A stretch of DNA of 64,000 bases from Mycolicibacterium fluoranthenivorans (lineage in GTDB: Bacteria > Actinomycetota > Actinomycetes > Mycobacteriales > Mycobacteriaceae), in the NCBI RefSeq assembly GCF_011758805.1, contig NZ_JAANOW010000002.1:682001-746000 (forward strand), in the 5' to 3' direction. The number at the start of each line of letters is the position of its first letter. Within the stretch, counting starts at the first letter, position 1. The notes beneath the pieces were generated by a model. The model did no database searches. It was given only the letters and a program-made list of their open reading frames with translations, and was not told where the DNA came from. This document shows, one piece after another, positions 41,118 through 49,698 of the stretch. The translations under genes were made by a program, and so were the position numbers.

Positions 41118-44100
41118 TCAGCCCGCCCAGACATCCTCGACGTAGCGGTCCGACTCGACAAGGTCGATGAGCCAGTCGCGGGCCGCGCTCTCGTCGGCAC
41201 CGGTACGCGCGCAATAGATGTCGAGAAACGCCTGCCGTACGGCCGGGGCCATCCGGGCACCGTCGCCGCAGATGTAGACGTGGGTGTCCTTGGCGGGATC
41301 GCCGAGCAGGTCCCACACCTCGTCGGCGTCGGCGGCGATCCGGTCCTGGACATAGCGGACGCCGTTCTCCGGTGCCCGGGAGAAAGCCGGTCGCATCCGC
41401 ACGATTCCCAGGTCTTCGGCAATATCGAACTGCTCGCGGAAGATGTAGTCCACATCGGGATCGCGAACTCCGAAGAAACACAAAGCCGGTGCATACGGGT
41501 CACCGTCCTGCCGCGCTGCCAGCCGATCGCCCAGGAACCCGCGAAACGGTGCGACGCCGGTCCCCGCACTCACCAGGATGACGTTCTTGGCCGGGTCGGC
41601 ACCGGCCCGGAAGGCCTGACGGGCCTGATCGACGCGAGCGCGGATCTGCGCCCCCGAACCCAGCGTGGCCAGGTGGTTCGACGCGACACCTTTGAACAGC
41701 CCGCGCCCGGATCGAGCCGGGGCGTCGAGGACGCTGACCACCAGTGCCACGACTTTCGGTGACAGCCGCGACGAGGAGGCGATGGAGTAGTGCCGCGGTG
41801 TCATCGGCTCCAGCAGTTCCAGCAGGTCGGCACCGGTCAGCGTGCAGGCCGGGAATTCCTGAAGGCATTCGATCGGGCTCAGGGCGCACGGTTCGGTCGC
41901 CTCGGCGAGTTCTTCGAGACGCCGGCGTTCGGGGGCGCACGGGTTGGCGGCTGCGAGCCGGCGCAACTGGCTGCGCGTCGCCGGCTTGCGCAGTTCGACG
42001 AAGTGGGTGAGCAGTTCGCGCACGCTCACCTCACGGTCGAGGGCGATGAGCCGCCGCGAGGTCCGGCGCGGGTTGATCGAGAGGCGCAACCCCGGGTCGA
42101 TATCCAGTTGGTCCAGCACGGTGTCGACGAGTTCGGGTGGATTGTCCGCCAGCACCGTCAGGTGGTCCCCGGTGTGATACTCGACGTCCTCGGGCAGGGC
42201 AACGCGGACAAAGTGTTTGGCGTGCCCCTGCGCGGTCTCGTCGCTGACCAGTTCGGTGTTCTCCAAGACGGTCATGGGGCACACGCCGAAGCGGGTGTCG
42301 ATGGCGGCGGTGACCGGGCCGACGATGAGGTGCAGATCGTAGAGCGGTTCCTCGCTATCGGTCACCGCCACCGCATCCGGGTCGCCGAACAGCGCGGACA
42401 TGGACGACCACAGCGCAGTCGAGAACTCTTCCAGGGTGCCGTTCAGGTCACCGGAGGTGTCCGCCGCTGCGAACGGCACGAGGGACGTGCCGCCCAGTTC
42501 GGTCAGGCGTTCGTTGATCCGCTTCGGCACGGCCTGATAGGTGTCGGCCCAGTTGTGATCGCCGACGCCGAGCACCGCGAAGTTCGGGGCGCCGTCGATC
42601 GCGGCGTCGGGCCCGGTCAGCCAGGCGAGGAATTCGCGCGCGTCGTCGGTCGGCTGACCGTTGTACGACGACGCGACGATCACCACCGCGTCGGCTTCGG
42701 GCAGCCCGCCGACGGCGTCATCGAGTGGGCCGACCGTTGTGGCACAACCGATATCGGTGCCCTCCTCGGCCAGCTGTTTGGCCAGTGCGCGGCAGGTGCC
42801 GAGATTGGAGCCGTGCAGCACGGCCACGGTGGTACCGGCTTTGAGGGCCGATACCGAACTGGGCGTCGTGCGCTGGGCGGTGTCCTGGACGGCCGCCGCG
42901 GTGGCGGGCTTGCGGTCGGCGGGGGTGCGTCGCACCAGGTCGAGCCGGAAACCGGCCGGCCGGCGGCTCAGCGGGCCGTCCCAGCGCAACACGTAGTGCC
43001 CGGAATCGATGAGCCGGTAGCGGTGCACGATCCGCGCGATGGTCATGGTCGCCTCGTGCAGCGCGAACTGGCGTCCGATGCACGACCGGGCTCCGGTGCC
43101 GAATGGTTTGAACAGCGCGGCCGGACGCGCGGCGGCACGGTCGGATTCGAACCGGTCCGGGTCGAACAGTTCGACGTTGTCGCCCCATTCCGGTTGCCGG
43201 TGCAATGCCCCGGTGAGCACGCTGACGGCTTCGCCCTTCTTGATCGGATACCTACCGCCGATGACGGTGTCGGCCAACGCCATCCGATCGAAGCTGAGTA
43301 CCGGCGGAGACAACCGCAGTGTCTCGTTGATGACCTGCCGGAGATAGCCGAATTTGCCGATGTCGTCGTAGGTCGGCAGGTAGTCGTCGTCGGGACCGAA
43401 CACCGCATCGACCTCGGCCTGGACCCGGCCGAGCACCGCCGGGTGGTGCACCAGGTTGTAGAGCGTGTTGGGCATCAGTTCCGATGTCGTCAACTGGCCG
43501 GCGATGAGAAACGTCATGATCTGGTTTCGGATGTTCTGTCGGTCCAGAACGGGTTCGCTGGCGGACCCGCGGCCGAGCATCAGGTAGAGCAGATCGTCGG
43601 CGGCGTCTTCACCGCCGTTGCGGTGCGCTTCGATCAACTCGTCGAAGTAGGTGTGCAGGGTGGTCAGCTCGGACTCGAATCGCGGTGTGTCTCCGCCTTT
43701 TCCGAGCTCGCCGAGGGCAGCGGTGAAACTCTGCGGGATGGGCGCCAGGCCGTCGTGGTCGAAGGATTCGAAACGGGCTCCGAAGCCGGCCAGCGCCACC
43801 GTGTCCATCGCGAGCTTCTGCAGGTCATCGGAGACGTTCACCGATTGCCGCCCGGCCTGCGCGTCCCAACCGGTGATCATCCGGCGGTTGATGGCGAGCA
43901 TCGCCTCGTGGTAGTTGCGTAGTCCGGCGTAGCTGAATCCGGGCAGCAGAACGTCATGTGCCTTCTGCCAATTCGGCTCACCGTGGAACGCGGTGAACAG
44001 ACCGTCGCCGGCCAGTGGACGGACCCGGGCCAGCGACGGGGTCAGATTCTTGGCGAACCGCTCCTCATCGCAGAGTTCCTCGACCACCGCCATCGAGCAC

Positions 44101-44291
44101 GCGTACAGCTTTCGGAAGCCGCTGTAGTCGGCATAGAACAGCGGCCCGTGCAGTTCACCGAGGATGTCGACGGGTAGCGCGTACGGCCGTCCCGCCAGAT
44201 CGTCCGCGCCGGGAAGCGGTCCCTCGGCGGAGGGGATCTGGTCCAGTTCCGGGGCGAAGGAGGGGGCGAAGTCGGCCATGTCGGGCAGCAT
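41118..44291 (-). CDS. Self-sufficient P450-reductase fusion (CYP102-like)
   Basis: 1057-aa fusion. Residues 1-460 are the P450, with the heme loop FGTGARSCIGRQFALHEA (Cys near 404) and ExxR in NETLR. About 480-620 is the FMN flavodoxin domain (VLHGSNLGTC, SSYNGQPTDDA), and 690-1057 is the FAD/NADPH reductase (RHYSIASS, GTGVAPFRGF, YICGDGARM). It resembles P450 BM3 and should hydroxylate fatty acids without other proteins. The I-helix reads AGQLTTSEL where BM3 has AGHETTSGL, so the acidic residue before Thr-Thr is lost. Start is ATG 44291; TTG 44300 or ATG 44279 are possible. Confidence 0.95.
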   Translation of the reverse strand: MLPDMADFAPSFAPELDQIPSAEGPLPGADDLAGRPYALPVDILGELHGPLFYADYSGFRKLYACSMAVVEELCDEERFAKNLTPSLARVRPLAGDGLFTAFHGEPNWQKAHDVLLPGFSYAGLRNYHEAMLAINRRMITGWDAQAGRQSVNVSDDLQKLAMDTVALAGFGARFESFDHDGLAPIPQSFTAALGELGKGGDTPRFESELTTLHTYFDELIEAHRNGGEDAADDLLYLMLGRGSASEPVLDRQNIRNQIMTFLIAGQLTTSELMPNTLYNLVHHPAVLGRVQAEVDAVFGPDDDYLPTYDDIGKFGYLRQVINETLRLSPPVLSFDRMALADTVIGGRYPIKKGEAVSVLTGALHRQPEWGDNVELFDPDRFESDRAAARPAALFKPFGTGARSCIGRQFALHEATMTIARIVHRYRLIDSGHYVLRWDGPLSRRPAGFRLDLVRRTPADRKPATAAAVQDTAQRTTPSSVSALKAGTTVAVLHGSNLGTCRALAKQLAEEGTDIGCATTVGPLDDAVGGLPEADAVVIVASSYNGQPTDDAREFLAWLTGPDAAIDGAPNFAVLGVGDHNWADTYQAVPKRINERLTELGGTSLVPFAAADTSGDLNGTLEEFSTALWSSMSALFGDPDAVAVTDSEEPLYDLHLIVGPVTAAIDTRFGVCPMTVLENTELVSDETAQGHAKHFVRVALPEDVEYHTGDHLTVLADNPPELVDTVLDQLDIDPGLRLSINPRRTSRRLIALDREVSVRELLTHFVELRKPATRSQLRRLAAANPCAPERRRLEELAEATEPCALSPIECLQEFPACTLTGADLLELLEPMTPRHYSIASSSRLSPKVVALVVSVLDAPARSGRGLFKGVASNHLATLGSGAQIRARVDQARQAFRAGADPAKNVILVSAGTGVAPFRGFLGDRLAARQDGDPYAPALCFFGVRDPDVDYIFREQFDIAEDLGIVRMRPAFSRAPENGVRYVQDRIAADADEVWDLLGDPAKDTHVYICGDGARMAPAVRQAFLDIYCARTGADESAARDWLIDLVESDRYVEDVWAG

Positions 44292-44347
44292 AGGCGTCAA
44301 TTACCGGAACGGGGACCTATCTTCACTCCGAAAGCCGCGGGGCCCCT

Positions 44348-44353
44348 TACCAT
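44348..44353 (+). promoter_or_regulatory. -10 element of a leaderless gene
   Basis: TACCAT is followed by 7 nt and the ATG at 44361, the leaderless arrangement. Confidence 0.5.
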
Positions 44354-44360
44354 CGTCGAT

Positions 44361-44741
44361 ATGGTGCGACTACTGCTGAACACGCTGGTCTTCCTGGGTT
44401 CGGCGGCGATCGGTTTGCTGGCTGCCGACCGGCTGGTGTCCGGGGTATCGGTGTCGTGGCGTGGATTCGTCGTTGCGGTGGTGGTCTTCGCCTTGGCGCA
44501 GGCGATCCTGTCGCCGTTCATCGCCAAGATGGCATCCCGCTACGCCTCGGCGTTTCTCGGCGGAATCGGCCTGGTGTCAACATTTGTGGCGCTGTTGCTG
44601 GCCTCGGTGCTGACCCATGGTCTGAGCATTCGTGGCGCCGGCTCCTGGGTCGCCGCGACGGTGGTCGTGTGGTTGGTGACGGCCGTCGCCACCCTGCTGT
44701 TGCCGCTGCTGGTGGTCAAGAAGAAGATCGGTAAGGAGTGA
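44361..44741 (+). CDS. Phage-holin-family-like four-helix membrane protein
   Basis: 126-aa protein with four helices at about residues 5-25, 33-53, 64-84 and 94-118 and a short basic tail (KKKIGKE). The arrangement (short polar turns, FIAKM between helices 2 and 3) is that of the small actinobacterial membrane proteins often labelled phage holin family; nothing around it is phage-like, so the name should not be taken as function. It is probably leaderless. Confidence 0.75.
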   Translation: MVRLLLNTLVFLGSAAIGLLAADRLVSGVSVSWRGFVVAVVVFALAQAILSPFIAKMASRYASAFLGGIGLVSTFVALLLASVLTHGLSIRGAGSWVAATVVVWLVTAVATLLLPLLVVKKKIGKE

Positions 44742-44744
44742 CGT

Positions 44745-45242
44745 TCAGCGGCCGTGCGCGGATCGGGTCAGCGCGCCGCCGCCGGCATCCTGCAGCAGGC
44801 AGATGACGATACTGGGCAGAGGATTGTCGGCGGTACGGTCCTGATTCGAGTCGATGAGGTAACTGACGGTGTAGCTGCCGGAAGACCCGGTGTACGCGGT
44901 GAGGGCGTCGTTACAGCGTTGATTCGCCACATCGGTGACAGCAGCGTCGACCGGGACGGGCGCGCGCTGGTACACCTCGGCTCGATGCGGTGTCGCGCAG
45001 TCCACCAGCGTCACCTCGACCGCGCCTTCGTCCACGGCGGGGATCTGGTCCACGCAGTCGCCGACCTGGAGGTTGAACCACGGCAGCGTGCGTGCTGCGG
45101 GCGCCGGCACCGACGCGGAGTGCGATGTCACCGTATCGGCGATGGTCGGGGCCGGTGGTGCCGCGGTGGGGTGCGCGCCACAGCTCACCAGCAGAATCGC
45201 AGCGGAAATCGTCACTGGCGCAGGTAGTCTGCCCGTCCGCAC
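44745..45242 (-). CDS. Putative lipoprotein with septum-formation-like domain
   Basis: 165-aa exported protein. The signal peptide ends in a lipobox (LLVSC, Cys 21), followed by a Pro/Ala/Thr linker and a compact domain with paired cysteines (VGDCVDQ, VDCATPHRAEVYQ, NQRCNDAL, VICLLQ). The DC-x-PHRAEV pattern is typical of actinobacterial septum-formation or DUF4190-associated domains. GTG 45242 is the start. It is convergent with the holin-like gene. Confidence 0.75.
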   Translation of the reverse strand: MRTGRLPAPVTISAAILLVSCGAHPTAAPPAPTIADTVTSHSASVPAPAARTLPWFNLQVGDCVDQIPAVDEGAVEVTLVDCATPHRAEVYQRAPVPVDAAVTDVANQRCNDALTAYTGSSGSYTVSYLIDSNQDRTADNPLPSIVICLLQDAGGGALTRSAHGR

Positions 45243-45467
45243 GGCCTGAGTTTATGCGCCCGCGCCCGAACAGTGTGCATTGTGCGTTTGTTCCCCGCCG
45301 TGCCGAGTCGGCACTGTGACGTAGCCCTTGTAACGCATCCTCGTGCGCGGCGATGAACCATGCGAGACAGCTGCTGGCCCCGGGCCAGTGTCGGGGGAGA
45401 TGGCTGCAACATGGCAGCTGTGGCTGGAATGCCAGGCTCCCTGGACCTTCAGAGGAGTGGATGCACG
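45243..45467. other. Intergenic region between divergent envelope genes
   Basis: This 225-base region separates the lipoprotein gene from the Thr/Pro-rich membrane protein. AGGAG at 45453-45457 serves the GTG at 45468. No other supported element is seen. Confidence 0.4.
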
Positions 45468-47150
45468 GTGGGTGCAACGCGCGAATTTCTGCCCCGACGG
45501 CACGTGGTCGCCGGAGTGGCTTCGACCGTGGTCATATCGTTGACCGCATTGACCTCGGGGCTGGCGCCCGCGGTGGCAGACCCCTCGGCGCCGACGACCA
45601 CGGTCGCCGAGGTACCCGTACCTCGGGACACGCCCTCGCAGCAGCCCACGGTCGAGGCCGAAGTGCCCACGGCCGCAACACAACCGGCACCCAAGCCGGC
45701 GCGGACTCCCGAGGTGACGACCACGACGCACGCACCGGCCGCGGCCACCGCGCCCGCTCCCGTCGTGCAGACTCCGGTCCAGGAACCGTCACCGACCGTC
45801 GCGCCGGCCCCCGTCACCGTCACACCGGCTCCGCAGACCACCGTCGCTCCCAAGCCCAGCACCACCACGGTCGCCGAACCCACCACCAGGGCGTCCGCAC
45901 CGGCACCCGTCACCACCCCGACCTCGACCTCGACCTCGAAGCCGACGGTCACCCCGACGCCGAGCGAGTCGGCCGTCGAGCGCACCTCCGTACCCCCGGT
46001 GTCGCGCACGGACGACCGCCCGGCGCCGGTCGATCGGGTGACCGAGACACCCACCCCCGACGCCGTCACGCCGGCCGCGCAGGTCCCGGCGCCCGAGACC
46101 ACGCTGCCTGCCGCGGTGGAGGCCACCCCTACCGCGACCGGCAAGCCCACCGAAACCGAGACGTCCTCGACCGTCGCCAAGGCCGCTCGGCCCATCGAGA
46201 CCCTGCGCCCGCAGACGCTGGATGCCCCCGAATCCGACGTCGAGTTGGCGCGTCACGCCACGCCCGTCGAGGAGAAGCCGGCACCCGCGCCGCAGCACGA
46301 CGTCGCCGCACTCGCGGTGGCGCTGAAGGTGACCGATCGGGACGACAGCAGGGTGGACAACCGGGACTGGAACCGTCCGGATTTCCAGCCGCGGGGCGAC
46401 AGTCGCCACGACGACGGTCTGAACTGGGACCGCAAGGTGCGCCAGTGGCGGCCGGACTGGGTGCAGTACGACGAGTACTACCGCCCGATGATCTTCAACC
46501 CCTATCGGGATCCGGTACGCGTCGTGTACATGTACCAGAACTCGCCGCGGATCGTGCAGATCAACCCCCTACAGCGGGTCATCATGTACGCCGCGGACCT
46601 GGCCGCATACAGCTTCACCGCGGTGGTGGTGAACGCGCTGAACACCGCGGTCAACGTCGCGGTCGGCAGCTTCTTCGGCGGCGGGTACATTCCCGCGGTC
46701 GGGATGGCGCCCCCGCCGCCTCCACCACCGGTGCTGCGGTATGACAACGTGCCCGTCCAGGTCCGGTACTCATCGGCGGTGTACGAGCCGTTCCGGGTAC
46801 AGCGCGTCGTCGACGTCGGCGACGACACCCGCTACGGCGAGCGCAAGGTCCTGCTCGACGGCGTGACACCCGCCTGGGGTGTGTGGACCCAGTCCGGCAG
46901 TGGGGAGCGCCAATTCGAGGTGCACCGGACCCAGCAGTTCCCCGGGCTCGACGACCCTCGGGAGGCGCCGCTGCCGGGTGACTACCGGATGCAGCTCGTT
47001 TCGGGGAGTACCGCCGACACCGCCAGCGCGGCCGACAGCGGGCTGGATCGCAACCAGGTCTACCTGATCGCGGCGGCGGTGGCGTGCTCGGTGCTGAGCC
47101 TGGGTGCGGTCGGTCTGGTGGTGCTGATGGGCCGCCGGCGCGGAATGTAG
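45468..47150 (+). CDS. Thr/Pro-rich secreted or membrane-anchored protein
   Basis: 560-aa protein. It has an N-terminal signal/anchor segment (VVAGVASTVVISLTALTSG) and a Thr/Pro/Ala-rich region of about 270 residues, likely O-mannosylated. A folded part of about 200 residues contains NWDRKVRQWRPDWVQYDEYY and FNPYRDPVRVVYMYQ. A C-terminal helix near 535-555 carries a basic RRRGM tail. The layout is that of a protein spanning the cell wall with the C-terminus in the cytosol. GTG 45468 has AGGAG 10 nt upstream. No enzymatic motif is visible. Confidence 0.75.
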   Translation: MGATREFLPRRHVVAGVASTVVISLTALTSGLAPAVADPSAPTTTVAEVPVPRDTPSQQPTVEAEVPTAATQPAPKPARTPEVTTTTHAPAAATAPAPVVQTPVQEPSPTVAPAPVTVTPAPQTTVAPKPSTTTVAEPTTRASAPAPVTTPTSTSTSKPTVTPTPSESAVERTSVPPVSRTDDRPAPVDRVTETPTPDAVTPAAQVPAPETTLPAAVEATPTATGKPTETETSSTVAKAARPIETLRPQTLDAPESDVELARHATPVEEKPAPAPQHDVAALAVALKVTDRDDSRVDNRDWNRPDFQPRGDSRHDDGLNWDRKVRQWRPDWVQYDEYYRPMIFNPYRDPVRVVYMYQNSPRIVQINPLQRVIMYAADLAAYSFTAVVVNALNTAVNVAVGSFFGGGYIPAVGMAPPPPPPPVLRYDNVPVQVRYSSAVYEPFRVQRVVDVGDDTRYGERKVLLDGVTPAWGVWTQSGSGERQFEVHRTQQFPGLDDPREAPLPGDYRMQLVSGSTADTASAADSGLDRNQVYLIAAAVACSVLSLGAVGLVVLMGRRRGM

Positions 47151-47157
47151 CGCTCGC

Positions 47158-47589
47158 TCAGGCGTGCACGTCGCGCAGACCGACGGCGCCGCGCAGGCCC
47201 GAGCAGTTCACGCAGCCGATGCAGCCGACGCAGTCGGCACATGCCACGCACCCCACGCAGGCCCGGCATCTCCGGCACGCGACGCAGCCCAGGCACGCCG
47301 CGCAGCCGATGAGCGCCACGCACAGGATGGTGAAGGCACTGCCGAACACGGCGAAACCGCCTGCCACACCGGCACTTGCGCCGGTGGCGATCGATCCGGC
47401 GACGCCCGCGCTGTTGACGGTGGCGATCGAGCCCGCCACGGCGGCACTGCCGAGCGTCGCGATGGATCCGGCCACCGCGGCGCTGCCGACGGTGCCGATG
47501 GATCCGTCCACCGCGACACTGCCGACGGTGCCGAGGGAATCCTCGACGACGGCGTTGCCGTCCGGAGATAGGTTCGCCGGGGTCTTCAC
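47158..47589 (-). CDS. Glycine-repeat membrane protein with a 12-cysteine array
   Basis: 143-aa protein of three parts. Residues 17-76 are five copies of a 12-residue repeat of the form GSIATLGSAAVA. Residues 77-95 form a hydrophobic helix. Residues 96-129 hold twelve cysteines spaced exactly every third residue (CAACLGCVACRRCRACVGC and onward), preceded by Cys 90. The tail is LRGAVGLRDVHA. GTG 47589 shares its G with the stop of the SDR gene, so the two are coupled. I know no family with this design; metal or redox binding at the membrane is a guess. Confidence 0.7.
   Translation of the reverse strand: MKTPANLSPDGNAVVEDSLGTVGSVAVDGSIGTVGSAAVAGSIATLGSAAVAGSIATVNSAGVAGSIATGASAGVAGGFAVFGSAFTILCVALIGCAACLGCVACRRCRACVGCVACADCVGCIGCVNCSGLRGAVGLRDVHA
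47362..47541 (-). repeat. Five 36-bp coding repeats
   Basis: Five in-frame units of 36 bp encode GSIATLGSAAVA-type segments of the cysteine-array protein. Units differ at scattered bases, so the repeat is old or under selection for protein sequence. Confidence 0.7.
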
Positions 47590-48329
47590 TAGTCCGCGCC
47601 CTTTCCGTTGTCCACGCGGTACACCGCGCCGTGGATGGCCGCCGCGTCATCACTGGCCAGGAAGGCGATGGTCTTGGCGACGTCCACCGGGTCCATGAAA
47701 CCGCGCGGGGCGGCGATCCGCATGATCAGATCCCAGTCCGCATCCTCCGGCGCGGCGAACTCGGTCACCTGCGCCGTGAGCATGCCGCCCGGACAGACCG
47801 CGTTGACGCGCAGCTTCTCCTTGGTGAATTCGACTGCCAGCGCACGGGTGAGGCCGACGAGCCCGTGCTTGGCCGCGCAGTAGCCCGCCGAGTAGACCTC
47901 ACCCTCGACGCCCGCGACGGAGGCGACGTTGACGATATTGCCGCCGGTTTCCAGTAGATGCGGCAGCGCGGCGCGGCAGAGAAAGAACGGACCGTTCAGG
48001 TTGACCGCGAGATCGTGGTCCCATTCCGCGTCGGTCAGCGTGATGGTGCGGCGCATCTGGTGGAATCCGGCCACGTTGGCCAGCACATCCAGCCGGCCGA
48101 ACGCGGCTACGCAGTTCGCGACCGCCTGCCGGCACTCCTGCGGGGAGGCGATGTCCACCGATGCGTACCGGCCTCCGGGCACCTCGGTGAACACCTCGGC
48201 GAGCCGGTCGGTGTCGCGCGCGATACCGAACACCGTCGCGCCGCGCTCGGCGAACACCTTCGCCGTCGCCGCACCCAGACCGGACGACGCTCCGGTCACC
48301 AACGCCACTTTGCCGCTCAGCTGACTCAT
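47589..48329 (-). CDS. Short-chain dehydrogenase/reductase
   Basis: 246-aa SDR: cofactor site TGASSGLGAAT near residues 12-22, NVAG near 85, catalytic Ser in NVASVAG and YCAAK near 150. The late segment CPGGMLTAQV follows the usual PG motif. It would oxidise or reduce a secondary alcohol/ketone with NAD(P). ATG 48329 is preferred over ATG 48353. Its stop shares a base with the start of the cysteine-array gene, an unexpected operon partner. Confidence 0.9.
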   Translation of the reverse strand: MSQLSGKVALVTGASSGLGAATAKVFAERGATVFGIARDTDRLAEVFTEVPGGRYASVDIASPQECRQAVANCVAAFGRLDVLANVAGFHQMRRTITLTDAEWDHDLAVNLNGPFFLCRAALPHLLETGGNIVNVASVAGVEGEVYSAGYCAAKHGLVGLTRALAVEFTKEKLRVNAVCPGGMLTAQVTEFAAPEDADWDLIMRIAAPRGFMDPVDVAKTIAFLASDDAAAIHGAVYRVDNGKGAD

Positions 48330-48392
48330 GCCCGGCACTCTCTCACGGGACAAACCCGAGACGTGTCATAAGCGCCCTGTAATACTGCGTCG

Positions 48393-48926
48393 GTGAGGAA
48401 GTACTTTTCCGGACTGGTCGGTGCAGTTCTGCTCTGCGCGGCGCTGGTGGGATTTGCCGGCCCGGCGTGGGCGGACCAGCAGACAATGGTGGGCGTGTAC
48501 ACCTTCCACCAGGATGGGCTGCCAGACGCGGAGTGGTCGATCTACCCCAACTGCGTCCCGGTGGTGGGTGATCTGCGCGCGGAGATCCGTGACCCGGTCG
48601 CCTGCATCCTGCACGTCAGTGCATTCCCTGCCACGGTCGTGCCCAGTGGCGACGCGAAACTGACGGATGGTCTGTGGGCCTACACCATCAACACCATGGA
48701 CGGGCTGAAGTGCCCCGACGGCAGCACCGCGGCGCTGAAGGAGTATTTCCAGTTCGACAGCCAGACCCTGACAGGCACCCGGACCATATCGCACAGCCAG
48801 GTCTGCGGGTTGCCCGCGACCCTGGACAAGAAGCCGTTCACGCTGACCTTCGCGCGCCCGCTCCCGTTGCCGGTCACCGAGTACCCGCTGATCTGTGAGC
48901 CGGGTGGCTTGCGCCGCTGCTTCTGA
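48393..48926 (+). CDS. Secreted protein of unknown function
   Basis: 177-aa preprotein. The signal peptide (RKYFSGLVGAVLLCAALVG) is cut near PAWADQQ. The mature part has cysteines at NCVPV, ACILHV, KCPDG, VCGLP, ICEPGG and RRCF, an even number, compatible with three disulfides. GTG 48393 has no ribosome site; TAATAC 7 nt upstream is a near match to a leaderless promoter. Proteins of this shape are common in mycobacterial secretomes. Confidence 0.75.
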   Translation: MRKYFSGLVGAVLLCAALVGFAGPAWADQQTMVGVYTFHQDGLPDAEWSIYPNCVPVVGDLRAEIRDPVACILHVSAFPATVVPSGDAKLTDGLWAYTINTMDGLKCPDGSTAALKEYFQFDSQTLTGTRTISHSQVCGLPATLDKKPFTLTFARPLPLPVTEYPLICEPGGLRRCF

Positions 48927-48952
48927 CCTGCGGGACTACGCTCACCGGCACG

Positions 48953-49675
48953 ATGTCTGATCAAACCCGGCTGGAGCGCTTCGAACAGCGGACCGAATGG
49001 CTGATGGCCGCCGTGGCGCTGATATTTCTCGGCTGCTATTCGGTGCAGGTGCTCGCGGAGCCGCACGGCTTCTCCGACATCGCGATGCGGGCCGCGATGG
49101 CCGGTCTGTATCTGGTCTTCGTCGCCGACTACCTGGTGCGCTTCTACCTCGCCGATCCACGCGGTCGGTGGTTCCTGCGCAATCTCGTCGACCTCGCGAT
49201 CGTCGTGCTGCCGATGTTCCGCCCACTGCGCCTGCTGAGCCTGGCGGTGGTGCTGGAGGTGTTGCAGCGCGCCGTCGGCCACAGTATCCGGGGCCGTGTC
49301 GCGGCGTACACCGCGGGCGGGGTGGTGATGATCGTCTACGCCGCGTCCTTGGCCGTCCTCGACGTGGAACGTCATGCGCCGCACGCGCAGATCACCTCAT
49401 TCGGCGACGCGGTGTGGTGGGCGGTCAGTACGGTGACCACCGTCGGCTACGGCGACCTGACGCCGGTGACCTTGAGCGGGCGGTTGATCGCCGTCGCGCT
49501 GATGGTCGCCGGGATCAGCCTGCTCGGTGTCGTCACCGCGACGCTCGCGTCGTGGATCGTGGAGAAGGTGGCCGAGGAGGACACCGCCAACCAGGCGGCG
49601 ACCGCCGCGCATATCGAGGAGCTCCGGGAGGAGATCCGCAAGCTGCGCGACGCGATGCGCAGCGACGCGGATTGA
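48953..49675 (+). CDS. Voltage-gated-type potassium channel
   Basis: 240-aa channel with six helices. The S4-like segment is short on basic residues (RPLRLLSLAVVLEVLQR) and the pore has the K+ filter TTVGYGD at about residues 162-168. The cytoplasmic tail (residues 205-238, AEEDTANQAATAAHIEELRE and on) is a charged coiled coil, probably the tetramerisation stalk. It should conduct K+ across the inner membrane. The next gene begins 23 bases downstream. Confidence 0.93.
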   Translation: MSDQTRLERFEQRTEWLMAAVALIFLGCYSVQVLAEPHGFSDIAMRAAMAGLYLVFVADYLVRFYLADPRGRWFLRNLVDLAIVVLPMFRPLRLLSLAVVLEVLQRAVGHSIRGRVAAYTAGGVVMIVYAASLAVLDVERHAPHAQITSFGDAVWWAVSTVTTVGYGDLTPVTLSGRLIAVALMVAGISLLGVVTATLASWIVEKVAEEDTANQAATAAHIEELREEIRKLRDAMRSDAD

Positions 49676-49698
49676 CGGGGATCAGGAGAGGACGCGCG

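Noticed and set aside
41790..43922. 710-aa plus-strand frame opposite the P450 fusion
   Set aside because: Antisense to intact catalytic motifs, with no ribosome site and low-complexity composition.
44361..44741. Prophage remnant because of the holin-like protein
   Set aside because: No integrase, lysin, capsid or att-like repeats are present around it; the label is a family name only.
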